From: Helochares maculicollis
Taxonomy: Eukaryota; Arthropoda; Insecta; Coleoptera; Hydrophilidae
DNA length: 58,315 nt
Direction: 5' to 3'
NCBI GenBank assembly: GCA_033557835.1
Contig: JAWQRO010000101.1
Location: forward strand, 1-58,315
Shown here in pieces: positions 12,001-22,738 of this stretch (the first letter of the stretch is position 1; the number at the start of each line of letters is the position of its first letter). The translations under genes were made by a program, and so were the position numbers. The notes below the pieces were generated by a model. The model was not told the origin of the DNA. It was given only the letters and a program-made list of their open reading frames with translations, and did no database searches.

Positions 12001-15000
12001 GGTACCATTTCTCATGGCGGCTCCTTGTGCCATAAGAATAGGTGTGTTCTGGTCATAATAAGGGACAATATATCCGCCAGGAACTTGAGGCTGTAAAGGA
12101 GTAGAAAACATACATGAATCAAACTGTATTTAAGTTTAATGGATTGTTTTAATTGAACTTGTTGAAAGCTGATCAAAGACGGGTTCTTTTTATTTAAAAC
12201 TAGTTGAATTTACAAAGAGGATTTACAGCTTACTGATTTTTCTTTAATGCAACTTGTTGAAAGTCTATTTATTTACAGTTAATAGTTTTGTGGCATAGCG
12301 GGAAGGATTGAAAACAAGTGGCATTTAATTAATAATTTTCCTAAGAATGTTGTGATATTGGATTATGGTGTAAAGATTAATAGAGCTAAGGCTGACCCAG
12401 TTTTGGCCGTACTGCAGGATCATTTCGCAATCTAGTACAGCCTGTTATTTGGTGTAAAGGTCTAGCTAGGAGATCACTGTAATACCCCATAATTACAGGA
12501 GAATTAGCCATATGTTTTAAGTAGTTCAAGCAACCACTATGGGCTACCTAGATTAAGCAAGAGATTGAAAGATTCGTTAACTGTATTGGAACTACCTTTC
12601 TTTGCACATTTATGACCTTCTATTGTTTGGCACAAACTGTTCAATATGCATTATCCTTAGTATTAGTTCTTTAACATTGTATCATGAATATTCAGCTCAA
12701 TGGGTTTTATTAGTGAGTACCATGTAATGTGCTTGGAATGACTTGATTAGATATTCAGATGTGTCCTCGTTTTGCACAAGTAGTCGCAAAAACTATTTTA
12801 TAAAAAGTTTAGTCAATAATCCTGCTTTAGTATACGTTTTGTTAGTTTTATTGATACACTGAAAAATGAAATGAGAGTCAATTTTCAATTTCGTTTATGA
12901 AACAACATCATTACCTATTCATGTATGGAGGATATTAAGCGATAGTGTCATTACATGATTTATGAAGTTTTTGTTTTCCTTCTACTTTTTATTTAAATAA
13001 CAAGATAGCCCATTTGTGCACATTTTTAAGCCTTAAGTATATGAGGTATAAGATGTCTTTAAATGAAATTTTTGACCCTCAATGTCTTCCATCCTATATT
13101 ACTTAATTAAAACATAAATGGAGCCGATACTGTGAATGCCGTTTTCAAAAACACGCTTTTACAAAACCTTGGGATTTTAAAAGATGTAAAAACATAGTAC
13201 ATAGACCATGGAAACTAAATACGTGCCAGTGTTAAGAATACCTAACTAGTTAATTGAGTTATACAGTGCAAGATATTTGGAACAAATATTGCAAGTGCAA
13301 CAAAATAATCTTCGAGTGTTTGATTGAAGCAGAAAAGAAATCATTGCCATATGGCTCTATTTAAAACAATATTCCATATTCACGCAAACGGTCTCACAAA
13401 GATATTACATATGCGGCTTAAACGTTGGATATTTTACAATTAAAAAATTCCAAATTCCATAAAGATACCTAATATTGCATCATTACAAAGGTTAGTTTTT
13501 GGATTTTGGTGACTTATTTTTATCCCCAAAAATTACATACAATTGAATAAAAGTTTTACCCAGGGTCAGTTATGTATTCATAAAGTTGTAAAATCGAGAG
13601 TCACTAGAATTTTCGAGTCATGTAGTTGAAATTTTGTTACAGATTTGTTAAAGGCATTTAGTACTTCATTATGCCATCCAATACTTGTTGGTAGAACAAT
13701 TTAGTTCCGTCTGTCAGCAGAAAATAAACAGGGGTATTCTGACTGTTTCAGAGAAAGAGAGAACTGATTTAGGCGGATTCAAAGAGATATCATCTCTAAA
13801 ACAAATTCAGTTTATGTAGCTTTGAGTTTAATAAACCAAATTGTTTTGAACTGTGGAATTCGTGGAATTTTATGTCAAGTAAGCAGCATTTGTAGGTTTT
13901 AGAATGTTGCTTTTTTTGAAAGAATCATGCAGCAGAAGCATCTTGAATGCTTGTGTAAGTTTCTGGTGCCTATAAAATAAAGAAATGGTGCCATTACTCG
14001 ATGAAGATTCAACAAAAAAAAAAAGATTCACAAGCAAGATATTTGGGTTGCTTTTGAACTCTAACTCAGTGCTGCTAAAAGGCGGCTTTTTTCTGCTGAT
14101 TGAAAAGAAAAACTAAAGTTTCTTAGATCGAATACTGAATGTATAAAAAAATAGACAATTCTCGGTAAGCTCAACATGAAAAAATATTATGCTTTACCAG
14201 GACAATTGTTTAAATCGGTTTCTACATTAACACTAACTAAAGCCGAATGATTCGAAGGTGGTGCTAAGAATCCGGTGGGATCAGAAAGCTGTTGTGTATT
14301 ATAATCTGACAAACATGCTTATTCTTCTGCATGACAACGCTCGGCCTTGTGTTAAAAGTAATGAAAATATTTGCAACCAAAGTGAGATATTTTAGCACAT
14401 CCACCGTATTCACTGGGCATTGCCCCTTATGATGTCTGATTGAGACCACAAATGCAGCACGATTTCAAATTTTTTTATTTCGTAGAAATTTAAACTGTTT
14501 CGAAACTAGAATTGCTTTGAAAAGCAAGACAATTTTCAAGATCAAATTCGAAAATTGCAAACGTGTGCGAAAAAAGTTTTACTTACAATTAATTGATTAC
14601 CCTTTAATTTATTTTTGTTTTGAAAAAATGCACTTTTGAAGAAAAACAGATGAAACTAACTCGTACTTCCAATACTTCCAACTGCAAGTTGTGTCAAGGA
14701 CGACTTTTTGCAAAATTTATAAAATTGTGAACTCGCGTGCCAGTAATTATTTCCGAGGCTTGCATTTAGAGTTTTGTTGCGCATTTGTTAAAGATAATTA
14801 GTGCTTAGTAGATATATTTCAAAACATAAGTGCAACCGTAATGATTAAATAGACAAAACATCGAATAAGAAGCGTTTTCGAAAAATAAAAATTAGGCTTG
14901 ACCAAATAAATAAAAAATAAATAAAATTTCTTCAAGAGAATGAATAATCATGCAAGAAATGCAATTGTTTTTACCTGAACTTGTTGTTGAGCCGCTTCAG

Positions 15001-15268
15001 TTCCATTGGGAGTGAGAGGCCTGCGGGCCCCATTGCTTGCATTCTGTTGTATTATATTCGCAGGAGCAGGGTACACCCAGGGCCCAACGTTGTAGTATGG
15101 AGCAGCGGGAATTATGTACTGTTCCTGTTGGGGATTTAACACGTAAGGAGCTTGTGGGAAAGCAGCCTGCTGTTGTTGGGCAATGTACTGTTGCTGTTGT
15201 TGTTGCAACAATTGCAATTGCGCTGCGCTGGGTGTTGCCGCCTGCGTTTGTTGTGACCGAAATAATTG
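5794..15268 (-). CDS. pum: Pumilio RNA-binding translational repressor, C-terminal 704 residues (seven spliced exons; 5' part outside window)
   Basis: Joined minus-strand exons 15268-14975, 12090-11853, 10915-10793, 10502-9655, 9178-8989, 8873-8705 and 6046-5794 give 2115 bp (704 residues plus TAA) with every splice phase consistent. In order: a Gln-rich segment (1-98), conserved motifs such as PQVPGGYIVPYYDQ and MRLVSPAPV (99-177), a Ser/Pro-rich linker with GRRDSF and ISAAPGAE-like LSAAPGAE, then the PUM-HD from GRSRLLEDFRNNRYPNL (342) to the end. The repeat code residues are SRFIQ 377-381, NYVIQ 413-417, CRVIQ 449-453, NHVVQ 485-489, CRVIQ 521-525, NYVIQ 557-561, SNVVE 593-597 and NYVVQ 633-637, the canonical R1-R8 set. 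Known family role: cytoplasmic binding of UGUANAUA in 3' UTRs, with Nanos and Brat partners. Fly and human proteins exceed 1100 residues, so the N-terminal half is missing here. The C-terminus is short (ends GPIGPPTNGVL). Confidence 0.97.
6047..8704 (-). other. pum intron F/G with transposon relic
   Basis: A 2.66-kb intron, GTAAGT to cttttttatag. It contains the mariner/Tc1-type relic at about 7095-7925 (plus strand). The rest, 6050-7090 and 7930-8700, is AT-rich with no gene; a small inverted repeat, ACATTAAAT/ATTTAATGT, lies near 6655-6695. Confidence 0.8.
7095..7925 (+). mobile_element. Decayed mariner/Tc1-superfamily (DUF4817-type) transposase
   Basis: Frameshifted and stop-riddled, but order and spacing are preserved. 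Readable blocks in three frames: TVQRILEKDLHLGAYTIQLV (HTH C-terminal part), FVNWALEQ, KIIFSDEA (first catalytic D), NCQSWAAEYPQVKLDQPMHS, PPVTVWCAFWIGRVIEPHFF, then VEDMW and a damaged WGF-containing end. Intact insect relatives read approximately QRILHKDL..YKIQLTQEL..IIFSDEA..VTVWCG..GPYFFEN. The QQDGA block with the second catalytic Asp is lost. It lies antisense in pum intron F/G. No terminal inverted repeats could be delimited. Confidence 0.82.
8705..8873 (-). CDS. pum: pum exon F: PUM repeat 7
   Basis: A 169-bp exon (2 nt, 55 codons, 2 nt). The acceptor atttcag precedes AACATGGAAAACC and the donor is AATGACAA|GTAAGT. It encodes HGKPEDKSQLINSVRGKVLV, then SQHKFASNVVEKCVTHATRA. The code residues SNVVE are those that read the G of UGUA in known family structures. 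The EEVCGFND end leads into repeat 8. Confidence 0.97.
8874..8988 (-). other. pum intron E/F
   Basis: A 115-nt intron, GTGAGA to atttcag, with no other content. Confidence 0.9.
8989..9178 (-). CDS. pum: pum exon E: PUM repeats 5-6
   Basis: A 190-bp exon (63 codons plus 1 nt). The acceptor tctgtttcag precedes TTTGTGATTCAG and the donor is GTCCTTG|GTGAGA. It encodes FVIQSFSGQVYTLSTHPYGC (R5, code CRVIQ) and HTDQLIQDQFGNYVIQHVL (R6, code NYVIQ). The closing G combines with the first two bases of exon F to form the Glu of VLEHG. Confidence 0.97.
9179..9654 (-). other. pum intron D/E, contains a strong hairpin
   Basis: A 476-nt intron, GTAAGT to ttttctgtttcag. It contains the inverted repeat listed at 9311-9386. 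Confidence 0.88.
9311..9386. repeat. Two-segment inverted repeat (hairpin) within pum intron D/E
   Basis: Outer arms AAGCAGTTTAAA (9311-9322) and TTTAAACAGCTT (9375-9386) pair with one mismatch in 12. Inner arms CAATCAAATT (9338-9347) and AATTTGATTG (9359-9368) pair perfectly around an 11-nt loop. An asymmetric internal bulge (15 nt against 6 nt) separates the two stems. The span of about 76 nt is the size of a pre-miRNA, but I recognise no known miRNA seed and the internal loop is large. Confidence 0.55.
9655..10502 (-). CDS. pum: pum exon D: linker and PUM repeats 1-4
   Basis: An 848-bp exon, the largest here (2 nt plus 282 codons, ending in phase 0 at TTGCAA|GTAAGT). It begins after ggtcttttag and encodes a Ser/Pro linker (GRRDSFDR, SPSPLTGSLTPPPSAAP, LQLGGLVNSRVLSAAPGAE, KYRN), then the start of the PUM-HD (GRSRLLEDFRNNRYPNLTLR) and repeats 1-4, with code residues SRFIQ, NYVIQ, CRVIQ and NHVVQ. 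A second AG 15 nt inside (exon start 10487) keeps the frame and would drop five residues (VENVL). The exon ends at NALQ, so the R4/R5 boundary coincides with an intron. Confidence 0.97.
10503..10792 (-). other. pum intron C/D
   Basis: A 290-nt intron, GTACAG to tttctttggtcttttag. Nothing else is recognised in it. Confidence 0.85.
10793..10915 (-). CDS. pum: pum exon C: Ser/Gly-rich linker
   Basis: A 123-bp exon (2 nt, 40 codons, 1 nt). The acceptor catag precedes GTGTCACCCAAGG and the donor is ACACACAG|GTACAG. It encodes VTQGVGSGLFPTLHAAPSAP and FGSSSLGNIGSSATTTSLHT, similar in character to the GFGSSSSLGATLGSALGG stretch of mammalian PUM proteins. The split codon with exon B gives Gly; the split codon with exon D gives Val or Gly, depending on which of two tandem acceptors is used. 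No fold is expected; it lies in the disordered region before the PUM-HD. Confidence 0.88.
10916..11852 (-). other. pum intron B/C
   Basis: A 937-nt intron, GTAAGA to catag. A perfect TACTAAC branch-point match lies on the minus strand at 10943-10937, about 22 nt before the acceptor. No other element is recognisable in it. Confidence 0.85.
10937..10943 (-). promoter_or_regulatory. Branch point TACTAAC upstream of pum exon C
   Basis: The minus strand reads TACTAAC, with the branch adenosine at 10938, about 22 nt from the acceptor AG at 10917-10916. This supports choosing the catag|GTGTCACC acceptor for exon C even though the sequence between branch point and AG is not pyrimidine-rich. Confidence 0.7.
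11853..12090 (-). CDS. pum: pum exon B: conserved linker motif exon
   Basis: A 238-bp exon (79 codons plus 1 nt). The acceptor tcctttacag precedes CCTCAAGTT and the donor is TTGGGAG|GTAAGA. It encodes PQVPGGYIVPYYDQNTPILM, then AMRNGTPMRLVSPAPVLVQP, equivalent to the human motifs YYDQTGALV and ARNGLGAPVRLVAPAPV, then a Ser/Asn/Thr-rich tail. It joins in phase 0 to exon A (..QQVQ) and in phase 1 to exon C, which rebuilds a Gly codon. Confidence 0.94.
13579..13671 (+). repeat. Diverged direct repeat, left copy
   Basis: About 93 bp aligning with 14718-14810 at roughly two-thirds identity by eye, with one or two single-base gaps. The best block is ATTTTGTTACAGATTTGTTA against GTTTTGTTGCGCATTTGTTA. 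The pair flanks the mariner relic. Confidence 0.45.
13985..14485 (+). mobile_element. Decayed mariner transposase fragment with internal deletion
   Basis: Readable blocks: PFLDRI-like FLDRIL, then KYYALPGQ, then LRIRWDQKAVVYYNLTN joined directly to MLILLHDNARPCVKS, then HPPYSLGIAPYDV and LRPQMQHDF. These match the mariner order (FLHRIVTGDEKW..DPGQP..WWDQKGVVYYELL..ILLHDNARPH..HPPYSPDIAPSD..MQHAL). The usual 30 or so residues between YYELL and ILLHDN are missing, and the last DD34D motif is altered (SPD to SLG). It lies antisense in pum intron A/B. Confidence 0.8.
14718..14810 (+). repeat. Diverged direct repeat, right copy
   Basis: Partner of 13579-13671, on the other side of the mariner relic in the same orientation. 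It could mark the ends of a larger dead element or an older duplication. Confidence 0.45.
14975..15268 (-). CDS. pum: pum exon A: Gln-rich segment
   Basis: A 294-bp exon (98 codons, phase 0 at both ends). The acceptor ctcttttgcag precedes CAATTATTTCGG and the donor is CAAGTTCAG|GTAAAA. It encodes QLFRSQQTQAATPSAAQ, then a CAA/CAG-rich run (QLQLLQQQQQQY, AQQQQAAF), then YVLNP, YIIPAAPYYNVGPWVYPAP and ARRPLTPNG, which resemble the VPNPYIISAAPP, GVTPWGVYPA and QRPLTPN motifs of animal Pumilio proteins. The glutamine runs suggest a disordered, prion-like segment. This is the most 5' exon I can support. The next upstream exon must end in phase 0 and lies more than 43 kb away. Confidence 0.93.
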
Positions 15269-18200
15269 CTGCAAAAGAAAGAGCTAATTAGCACTTGAAA
15301 AAAGCATTGGAATCAAATGGTATTACATAATTTACAGACGCTCTAGATTATACCAATATTGTTTTCATTTGAAATACGTATGCGTTTGGCCAATAAAGTC
15401 CTTATCAGAATTATTCTTGAGTTACAAAATAGTTCCCACAGTTTATCTCGAAATAATTAGTAAATTTAGGCTCCAGAGAAGGGCCATGGTTTGCACATTA
15501 ATTGCATTTTAAATATGTGAATTTTTGCGGCATCATCAAAGATAAAAACGTCCACATGTGTTGAATGTTTTAGAGAAAGACGAAATGTGGAGTTCTCTTA
15601 AACGTACTTTTCGGTGAGGAATGAAGTGATGACAAAGACCTATTCAATTTTAACGTGCACAAAAGGCGAAGATACCATTCGACGTTTCGCAGTTGACAAT
15701 TTCCATAGGTATACATAATAACTACTGCGGCCCAACATTTTCATATCACGATATGAACATTTGAAATTCTATAGCTTTCGACGCACAATGTCGTTCATTA
15801 TTTGGCTGCGAACTCTAATTTCCAAGAAATGTTACAGAGTGGAATATTTCGACACAAGCACAGCCAGATATCCGATAAAATTAATTCAATGACCTATGAA
15901 ACAATTATCCAATTTGCCGAAAAAATAAATTAATCATCGAACGTGTCTAGACGGCGTCGATCTTATTGTTAGATATTAAGTTCAGGAATAACAACACAAC
16001 CTTTGTAGAAAGTTAGCTTTTGATCGATCAGGGGTGGAATAATATTACATTTAGGTAGACATAGGGGGCATTAAGTTTGGCTGCTCGAGTTATCCTTTAT
16101 CCTTAACGCGGTATACCTCCAGGTTACAAGTTTAGTTGGGTTTCTTACCTTTGTAACGAAACCGCGATTGAAGGCAGATAACTGCTTAAACAGTTGGGAG
16201 AAGTGAACAAAGGATCTTACCTACTCCAGCGTAAGGACACAAATTCGCAAACTTTGCATCTCTGCTCATGCATATTTTACTTTTATACGAAGGATCGGTT
16301 TACAAAAATTCAGCTGTGACTTGCGAGCATAGTTTAGCAGGATAAATTTGCGAAGTAGATCGAGAGCACCTGTAAAATTATTTAGCGCTTTAATTCGTGA
16401 AAGGTGTCTCAAACGAAAATACTGAATATGCCGTAGTTAGAACGCTGAAAACCTATCCACACGATTAAATTTATTACCCCAGAAAGTTTTGCAAGAAAGT
16501 TTCAAATGCAAATGCATCACTTGCAAGTTAACGAAATATTCAAGAGCTTCCTCTGGAGTGGTATTTGACGCGCTTCAGACCAACATAACGATTAACAATT
16601 CACGAAGCAGTGCATTTTATCTCTAATAAAACTTGGAAACTTGTTTGATGAATGACATTTTCGTGGTCAAAGTTGGGAGACTATTAGTTTTAAGTCATCC
16701 TTGTGTCACGGAGTAATGGAAATAAAAGAATCATGAAGCTTACGAGCGTTTACTTTAATTATTATAAGTATACAGTCATATGCAGCAATTAAGAAAGAAA
16801 ACAAAAGGTTTTCACTTAAACATTGAGCAAAAACATAAGTTAAATATTCCATCAATGGTGGAATTAATGTTTAAAGTTACAACATTTCTGCACAAAACTA
16901 TTGCTTATATGTATACCGACGAAATGAAAGCATTTCGATTTGTCTGTGTGCGAATAAACAGGTCTTGTGCTTGCTTCTTCCTAATGCATTTTGAAGATGG
17001 AAAGGGGAAATAGTAAGTTGCAATTTTAGATCCAGAATAACAAATGTAGAATAAGTGACAACATATAAAATGTACTCTACGATACAACCAAAAATAAACG
17101 TTTTTAAGGACAATACAAAAATTTAAAAAATTAGGGCGTAATTCTATTGAATTTTGAAGTCAACAATTATACACAATTCCTCTGTAATATAACATAATTA
17201 TTATGATTCAAGTTTGTGAGATTTCGGTCAACATTACAAGCGCAAATATGCATTTTCCCTACAAGTTAAATCCAATTATTCCTTCAGCAAACAACCCATC
17301 CAGAATTTATTATAACTTAATAATTGATCCAAACTACCTCGACTAAGATATCCATCTATAGCATCAAATTTACTACTATTGACCCACGTATTCATTAGCC
17401 CGCCATTCATATCGAAATTTTCATAAATTATGCATTAGCTTGTGAAGTAATAAAACTACCTCTCGTTATAATAATGTAATCGATTTTAATACCACCGTTT
17501 TTGTCGCATTCAATGACATTTCCATTGTATCTATAGAACCAATCAATAACCAGTTGTTTATGACAAGTCCAAGTGCACGAAAGATTATAAGAAAGCTATA
17601 GACGTGGCGACGTATGTATTGTATGAATGGTAAGGATATATAAAATATGCATAGCTCCGCAAAGTTCAATAATTTAAAATAAGGGGAAAATGCTGCAGGG
17701 TTTTTAAATTGCGCGATGGGGCATATTTTTACTGTTTTCCGATATTAGTATTTGGTCGTGTTGGTGACGAGGTTGCGCATCCAACAGTTTTGGAGAAAAA
17801 TGTTGCTATAAATTTGCAAGTGTATAGCATATATTTAGCGAAATATATACTTCAAAAGTAATCTTGTGCATTTTACATTACGTAAGTTACAATTCGGATG
17901 CCTTATATTAACATATTGGACACTCTTTAGTAGCACTTTTAAGAAGTAGTTTGTAGTGATGAAATCATTCTGTACATAACGACATACAACTAAAATAAAA
18001 TTTGTATAGAATTCTGCTACTTTTAATGGTCCTACGTAAAGCTGAATCTAAAGTCCTCAAATTTAAAAAGAATTTTGAAAGAAATGCCAGATGTCACTGC
18101 TCACTTTTAATAAACTATAAATACTATTGCCAAATCAGCGCGCATTAAATAACACATATTTCTAATAGTAATATTTATGAGTTGCTAACGGTTATAATTT

Positions 18201-18488
18201 TAGTGTGACAATTGAATCAATAACAGTCTCGAAAATACAATTTTATAATAAGCGGGGTAATTCGCAACAATTTGCACACTAATTATCAGTATTCTACTGA
18301 ATTAATTTAGCTGTATAATACCCAGTTAATTAATATTGAATTGTGATTAAAGTTTATTTAAAAATGCCAAAATGTTAATTATTTCAGTTTCTGGTAATAT
18401 CATGAATATAAAAATGTTTTAATTGGTTAAGCTCGGAAATATGCGGTTGCGTTATCTTGTGAATTATAAAAAAAATCTTCGCTTTGTT

Positions 18489-18500
18489 GTTGGGCCCAAC
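18489..18500. repeat. 12-bp perfect palindrome GTTGGGCCCAAC
   Basis: It sits at the start of a GC-richer stretch (about 18480-18600) in the giant intron. No function is assigned. Confidence 0.3.
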
Positions 18501-19464
18501 CGCCTAGAAGGAAGTACCCAGGCTAAAGTGGGACAACTTCACGATCAAGTAACGGAACCCGGTCGTTACTCCTCTGTTTGGTCATTCTTGAGCGGGTTAT
18601 TCGAGTTCATCCACGATTACGATGCATACATATTATATCAGGTTCAGGTGAACTTCTCTTGTAATTTTTCAGTATAAACATACATCCTCGCACTCTTAAA
18701 ACTGTAATTTTGCCCAACCCACTTTGCGGATCTCGCAATGGTCCTGAGCTCGTTGTTGTTAAACATAAGGTACACCATTTTTGCGACTACCAATTTCTCA
18801 TTGGAACTTCTTAGGTATTCTAACTTTGTTTCCAGTTGACTTTGCCAAGCAATTCCAAATGCTTAGGACCAAATTTGCAATGTTGCGAACGCATTTGCAA
18901 TATTGAATTACTTAGCAATACATTTACATCTAAATCCTGTAAGAATGGGTTTGTCGGGTTGGCTACGTATGCGTTTTGTTTTTAAATAAAGTTTACAAAC
19001 GCTTTTGGTTCTTTTCCAATTAATAAAAATTCCGAAAATTCTCACGTTTAGTGACGACAAAACCAACCCACCCACTCCAGCCTTTTTGTCATAGCACTTA
19101 ATTTAAATTAGTTACGTTACAGTGCAGAAATACGATAGCTATAAATTTAATCAAATTTCTACCAGTTTGTTTCTAACCAAAATTATATTTTCGATTGGAA
19201 TGTCAATGGCAATACAATGGAACCTTGAACGTTCGAAGTCGATGTCAAGGGCAACCAGATTCATGGACATTTCTTGGCTCATCGCCGTTCAAATTGTAAC
19301 GCGAATAATTTCGCTCTGTCAAGCATGTTTTGATATAAAACATTTCTGTTCTCCTTTTGTTTCGCGACCCGTCTTGGATTACTTAAGCTGTTAATAAGTT
19401 CTTCGACTTGTCAAGGTTGATGACCTTTCGGTTGGTTTTGCTGAGGTAGTTGGATTTGGAACAC

Positions 19465-19620
19465 GGTGCTTCTTTGCCATGGTGCTCCTTAGCAAAGCCG
19501 CTCCTTGGCCATGTTGCTCCTTAATCTTAGCGTTTCTAGCCAGTTGGCTTTTTAGCCATGATGCGCCCTTTCCAGTCAAGGTGTATTTAAACCGTGCTCT
19601 TAACCAACGTGCTTCGTTAA
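19465..19620. repeat. Degenerate 16-bp minisatellite
   Basis: Consecutive 16-nt units start at 19465, 19481, 19497 and 19513: GGTGCTTCTTTGCCAT, GGTGCTCCTTAGCAAA, GCCGCTCCTTGGCCAT, GTTGCTCCTTAATCTT. More eroded copies follow to about 19620 (for example CGTGCTCTTAACCAA, CGTGCTTCGTTAACA). The period is not a multiple of three, so the overlapping short reading frames are not protein repeats. Confidence 0.65.
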
Positions 19621-22600
19621 CACGATATTTTTATCAACGTAGTTTATTTGAAAAGTTGCGTTCAACAGGCTTCTTTACAATTCTCCTGAAGCATGATCAT
19701 TTAAAGATGAAGCCGCATTTCTTCACGCTTCCTAGTCACCTCAAATGTTACAGTTAAGATTCGTGATCTCAAAAGACCATTGTTTCCGCAGTAGGAACTT
19801 GAATATAAATGCTGACATAACAAAGGAATTGAAAAAATCGCTCATGTCGATACTTTTTATATCTAAAATTTTTATAAATATTTCAACAGGTTACTCCATG
19901 CAAAGTCAACTTTGCAACACACCAATTTGAGGATATCACAGATTTGAAAAATGGTACATTAAAAATGTTCCCGTTTCTTTTAAAGTAGCTTCTTTGACGT
20001 CCTATCGCCCGATTCGCGTAGACACCCAACAGCATGAGATCCGTAATCAATCACTGTTATCTCTCCTTTCAAATTTAACTCAAAAAGCTCCTTCAGGCTC
20101 TACAAGTTTAATTACCGACAGAAAAAGTAGAGTGCTCCTTCCCCCTTCCATTACAACTGCCACGAGTTATTTGTTTTAAATGTCCGTCAGTGCAAATCTG
20201 ATGTGCGTATTATAAATTATAATTGGCGGAGTTTAGAAACTTGTATGACCGGTGGGTGTTGGTGGGTAGATTGAGATTTTGACATATGTAAGAACGTTCG
20301 TTAGAGCAATTTTTTCGCCATGGTCCAGTAAACTTGATCCTGCAGACATCTGGGCCAACGAGAACGAACCTACAGCCAAATTTCTTTTTCCATGACTTAA
20401 TGAGTATGAATCGTACGCATTAGACTGGATTTCTAATTTTTTTTGAGTGTTGACCACTTCGAAATTTTGAAGCACTTAAGCACGCGCGGTATTATTTGAT
20501 AACTGTTGTGTTCAGCGGCGTCGCAGCATGTTTACAAAAATAATTAGCTGTACAAGTTCACCGCGATAATAGTAAAAATGCCATACGAAATAAAAAAGTT
20601 TTCAGAATGTTTTCATAGGAGTGTAGTTACTATCCAATTAGGGCAAAAATAGTACGCGTGCCTCCTTGTATCTAATTCGATCAGGATTGGAAGCCTAGTT
20701 GCCTTTCTCCTTATAGTAGTCGAAGCCAAATTGCGCAAAAGGAAATCCGTCAAGATGGTATCGGATTTTTTTATTATTTGTTGTGACTTTCAAACTATCT
20801 CCCACAGACAAACGCTCACCATTAATCTTCATAGCAAGTCGCAGCATTGTTTCGATATGGATGAATAATGTCTTCAATTAAGAACACATTAACAGCAGAG
20901 GCATATGCAAGCGATCGGCTGGGCTAAGATACCGCTAGATCACTCTGATCGTTATTAGCGTCTTGAAATGCGGCAGCTACGTAGGAACAGATTTTATTTT
21001 GAAAACAATATCGACATGAATAAGTAGCTGCTACCGGTATTCGCGGGAGATAAGGCAGCTCAGAAATGTTGGATACCTTTAGCACGTTGGTATACCAATA
21101 GCAATAAATCGCGTTACTGAAGCATAAAAATCATATTCAATTGATTTTAGATCTAATTGGAATTAGAAAGTAACCGTTAGTTTTTCATTATCACGATCTT
21201 GCACTTATGCGATAAAATTTAGAATGTGAACTTGCTGTGCAAAATCATTGGCGATGCTGTTCGGCGATATAATGTACGGCGTATCGATTATAGAGGGAGT
21301 ATAAATCCTAGTGAACATATCAGAAGGGTCTTTCGTGTACGTAATTACGGTTGTCAATATTTTAATCTATGTGTTAAAACGATCGTCTTTTAATGTAAAT
21401 TTGTTATCTTTGTCTGTACTTATTCAACAACTTTTATAGATGAGGTCTTATTTTACTAATTCTTTCGTATTACATAGGAAACATTTTTTGCAGAAACATG
21501 TTTCGTTGTGTTTGGTGTGGTACTGTAGTTTTGTGATTTCAAGAATCAATTTAAAATTCATATCACATACCTCAAACTAAATAGAATGATATAGATGTTC
21601 ACTTAAGTAGAGCATCAACATTGAATATGCATATTTTAAATTGGTGAAAGTAATAATGCGTTCACTAGGAAGATAATTTATTAGATGAGTACCATACATT
21701 AAAGAAATGAGACTAATTAGAATCGGGGCAATGACAAAAAAAATGATGTTATTCCCCGTTTACAGTTAAATATGTCGAAAACAGTGCTAAAATAGATATT
21801 GATTTTTTATCAATCCATAAACATTCTCTTCAGTTTGTTTAAGAGATACAATTAAAAAAAAGTTAGGGTCCCTTAAGATTCCTCACTTTGTAGGGATCCT
21901 GAATTTAAAACCGGAAAACTGCACCAATGTTTCATCAAATCAACACTTATGCAAGAGATGCAACATTTAGTTATGAACAATAGTTTCGCTAATTATATAT
22001 AAAAACAATCATAATTTAATAAGATTTGACATTGGTAAGCAGCTCGGAGTTTTTGCAAATCGTTTTAGAATGTCGGGCAAAAAACACCGCCGATTTTTTG
22101 TTTATTGTGAAAATAGTCATAGACAAGCTATATTTCTATGTAAATTAGTTAGAAACTATTCAAATACAAAGAAGGTGATAGCTTAACCGGCGTGGCCAGT
22201 CCACTAAACATGTTTTTAAAAATGGATTCAAGTTCAAAGACGCCGAGGCTGGCCCAGACTGTACCATATATTAGCCGCTACACATGCATGTAAAAGCTGT
22301 CACTTCAAAAATCAAAGATACGTGCGTGGGCATCTAAATTTATCATGAGAGCGTACGAATATATTTATGGCCAGTTTACGTTTATTGACGATAGCGTCTA
22401 GAAGCGGGTTCAAATTCTAATGACATTTCAAAGTGTTCATATTCAGAATGACAAGACCACATGATGTTTCAAAATGCACACGTCCGGAATTATAACTGCA
22501 GATGATGTCTAAAAAAATCCTAAATTGTTGCCATTTAAAATCGTGTAGACGAATTTGAAAACTAGCACCTTCATTAAGAGGAAATGGGCGATGTAAAGCT

Positions 22601-22738
22601 GTAATTACATCTTCATTTACGTATTTATGGAAATATTTATGCGTAGCCTCGAAAGGATGGTTATCTCCTAAGTATAAATAAGAGGTGAGTGGCGGTGAGG
22701 AAGAGTTGAGTGAACTGGTTAGCGCCCAGTTGGAACGG

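Larger units (their letters stand above)
12091..14974 (-). other. pum intron A/B with mariner relic
   Basis: A 2.9-kb AT-rich intron. It holds the decayed mariner described separately (about 13985-14485, opposite strand to pum) and a diverged direct repeat flanking it. 12100-13570 shows no gene; it is AT-rich sequence with no recognisable element. Confidence 0.8.

Noticed and set aside
19440..19460. CTGAGGTAGTTGG, similar to the let-7 seed
   Set aside because: It diverges after the first nine bases and no hairpin partner is present.
19391..19757. Overlapping frames on both strands at the 16-bp repeat
   Set aside because: Created by the minisatellite, whose period is not a multiple of three.
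22400..22420. GGGTTCAAATTC resembling a tRNA B box
   Set aside because: The flanking bases do not pair as a T-stem and no acceptor stem is visible.
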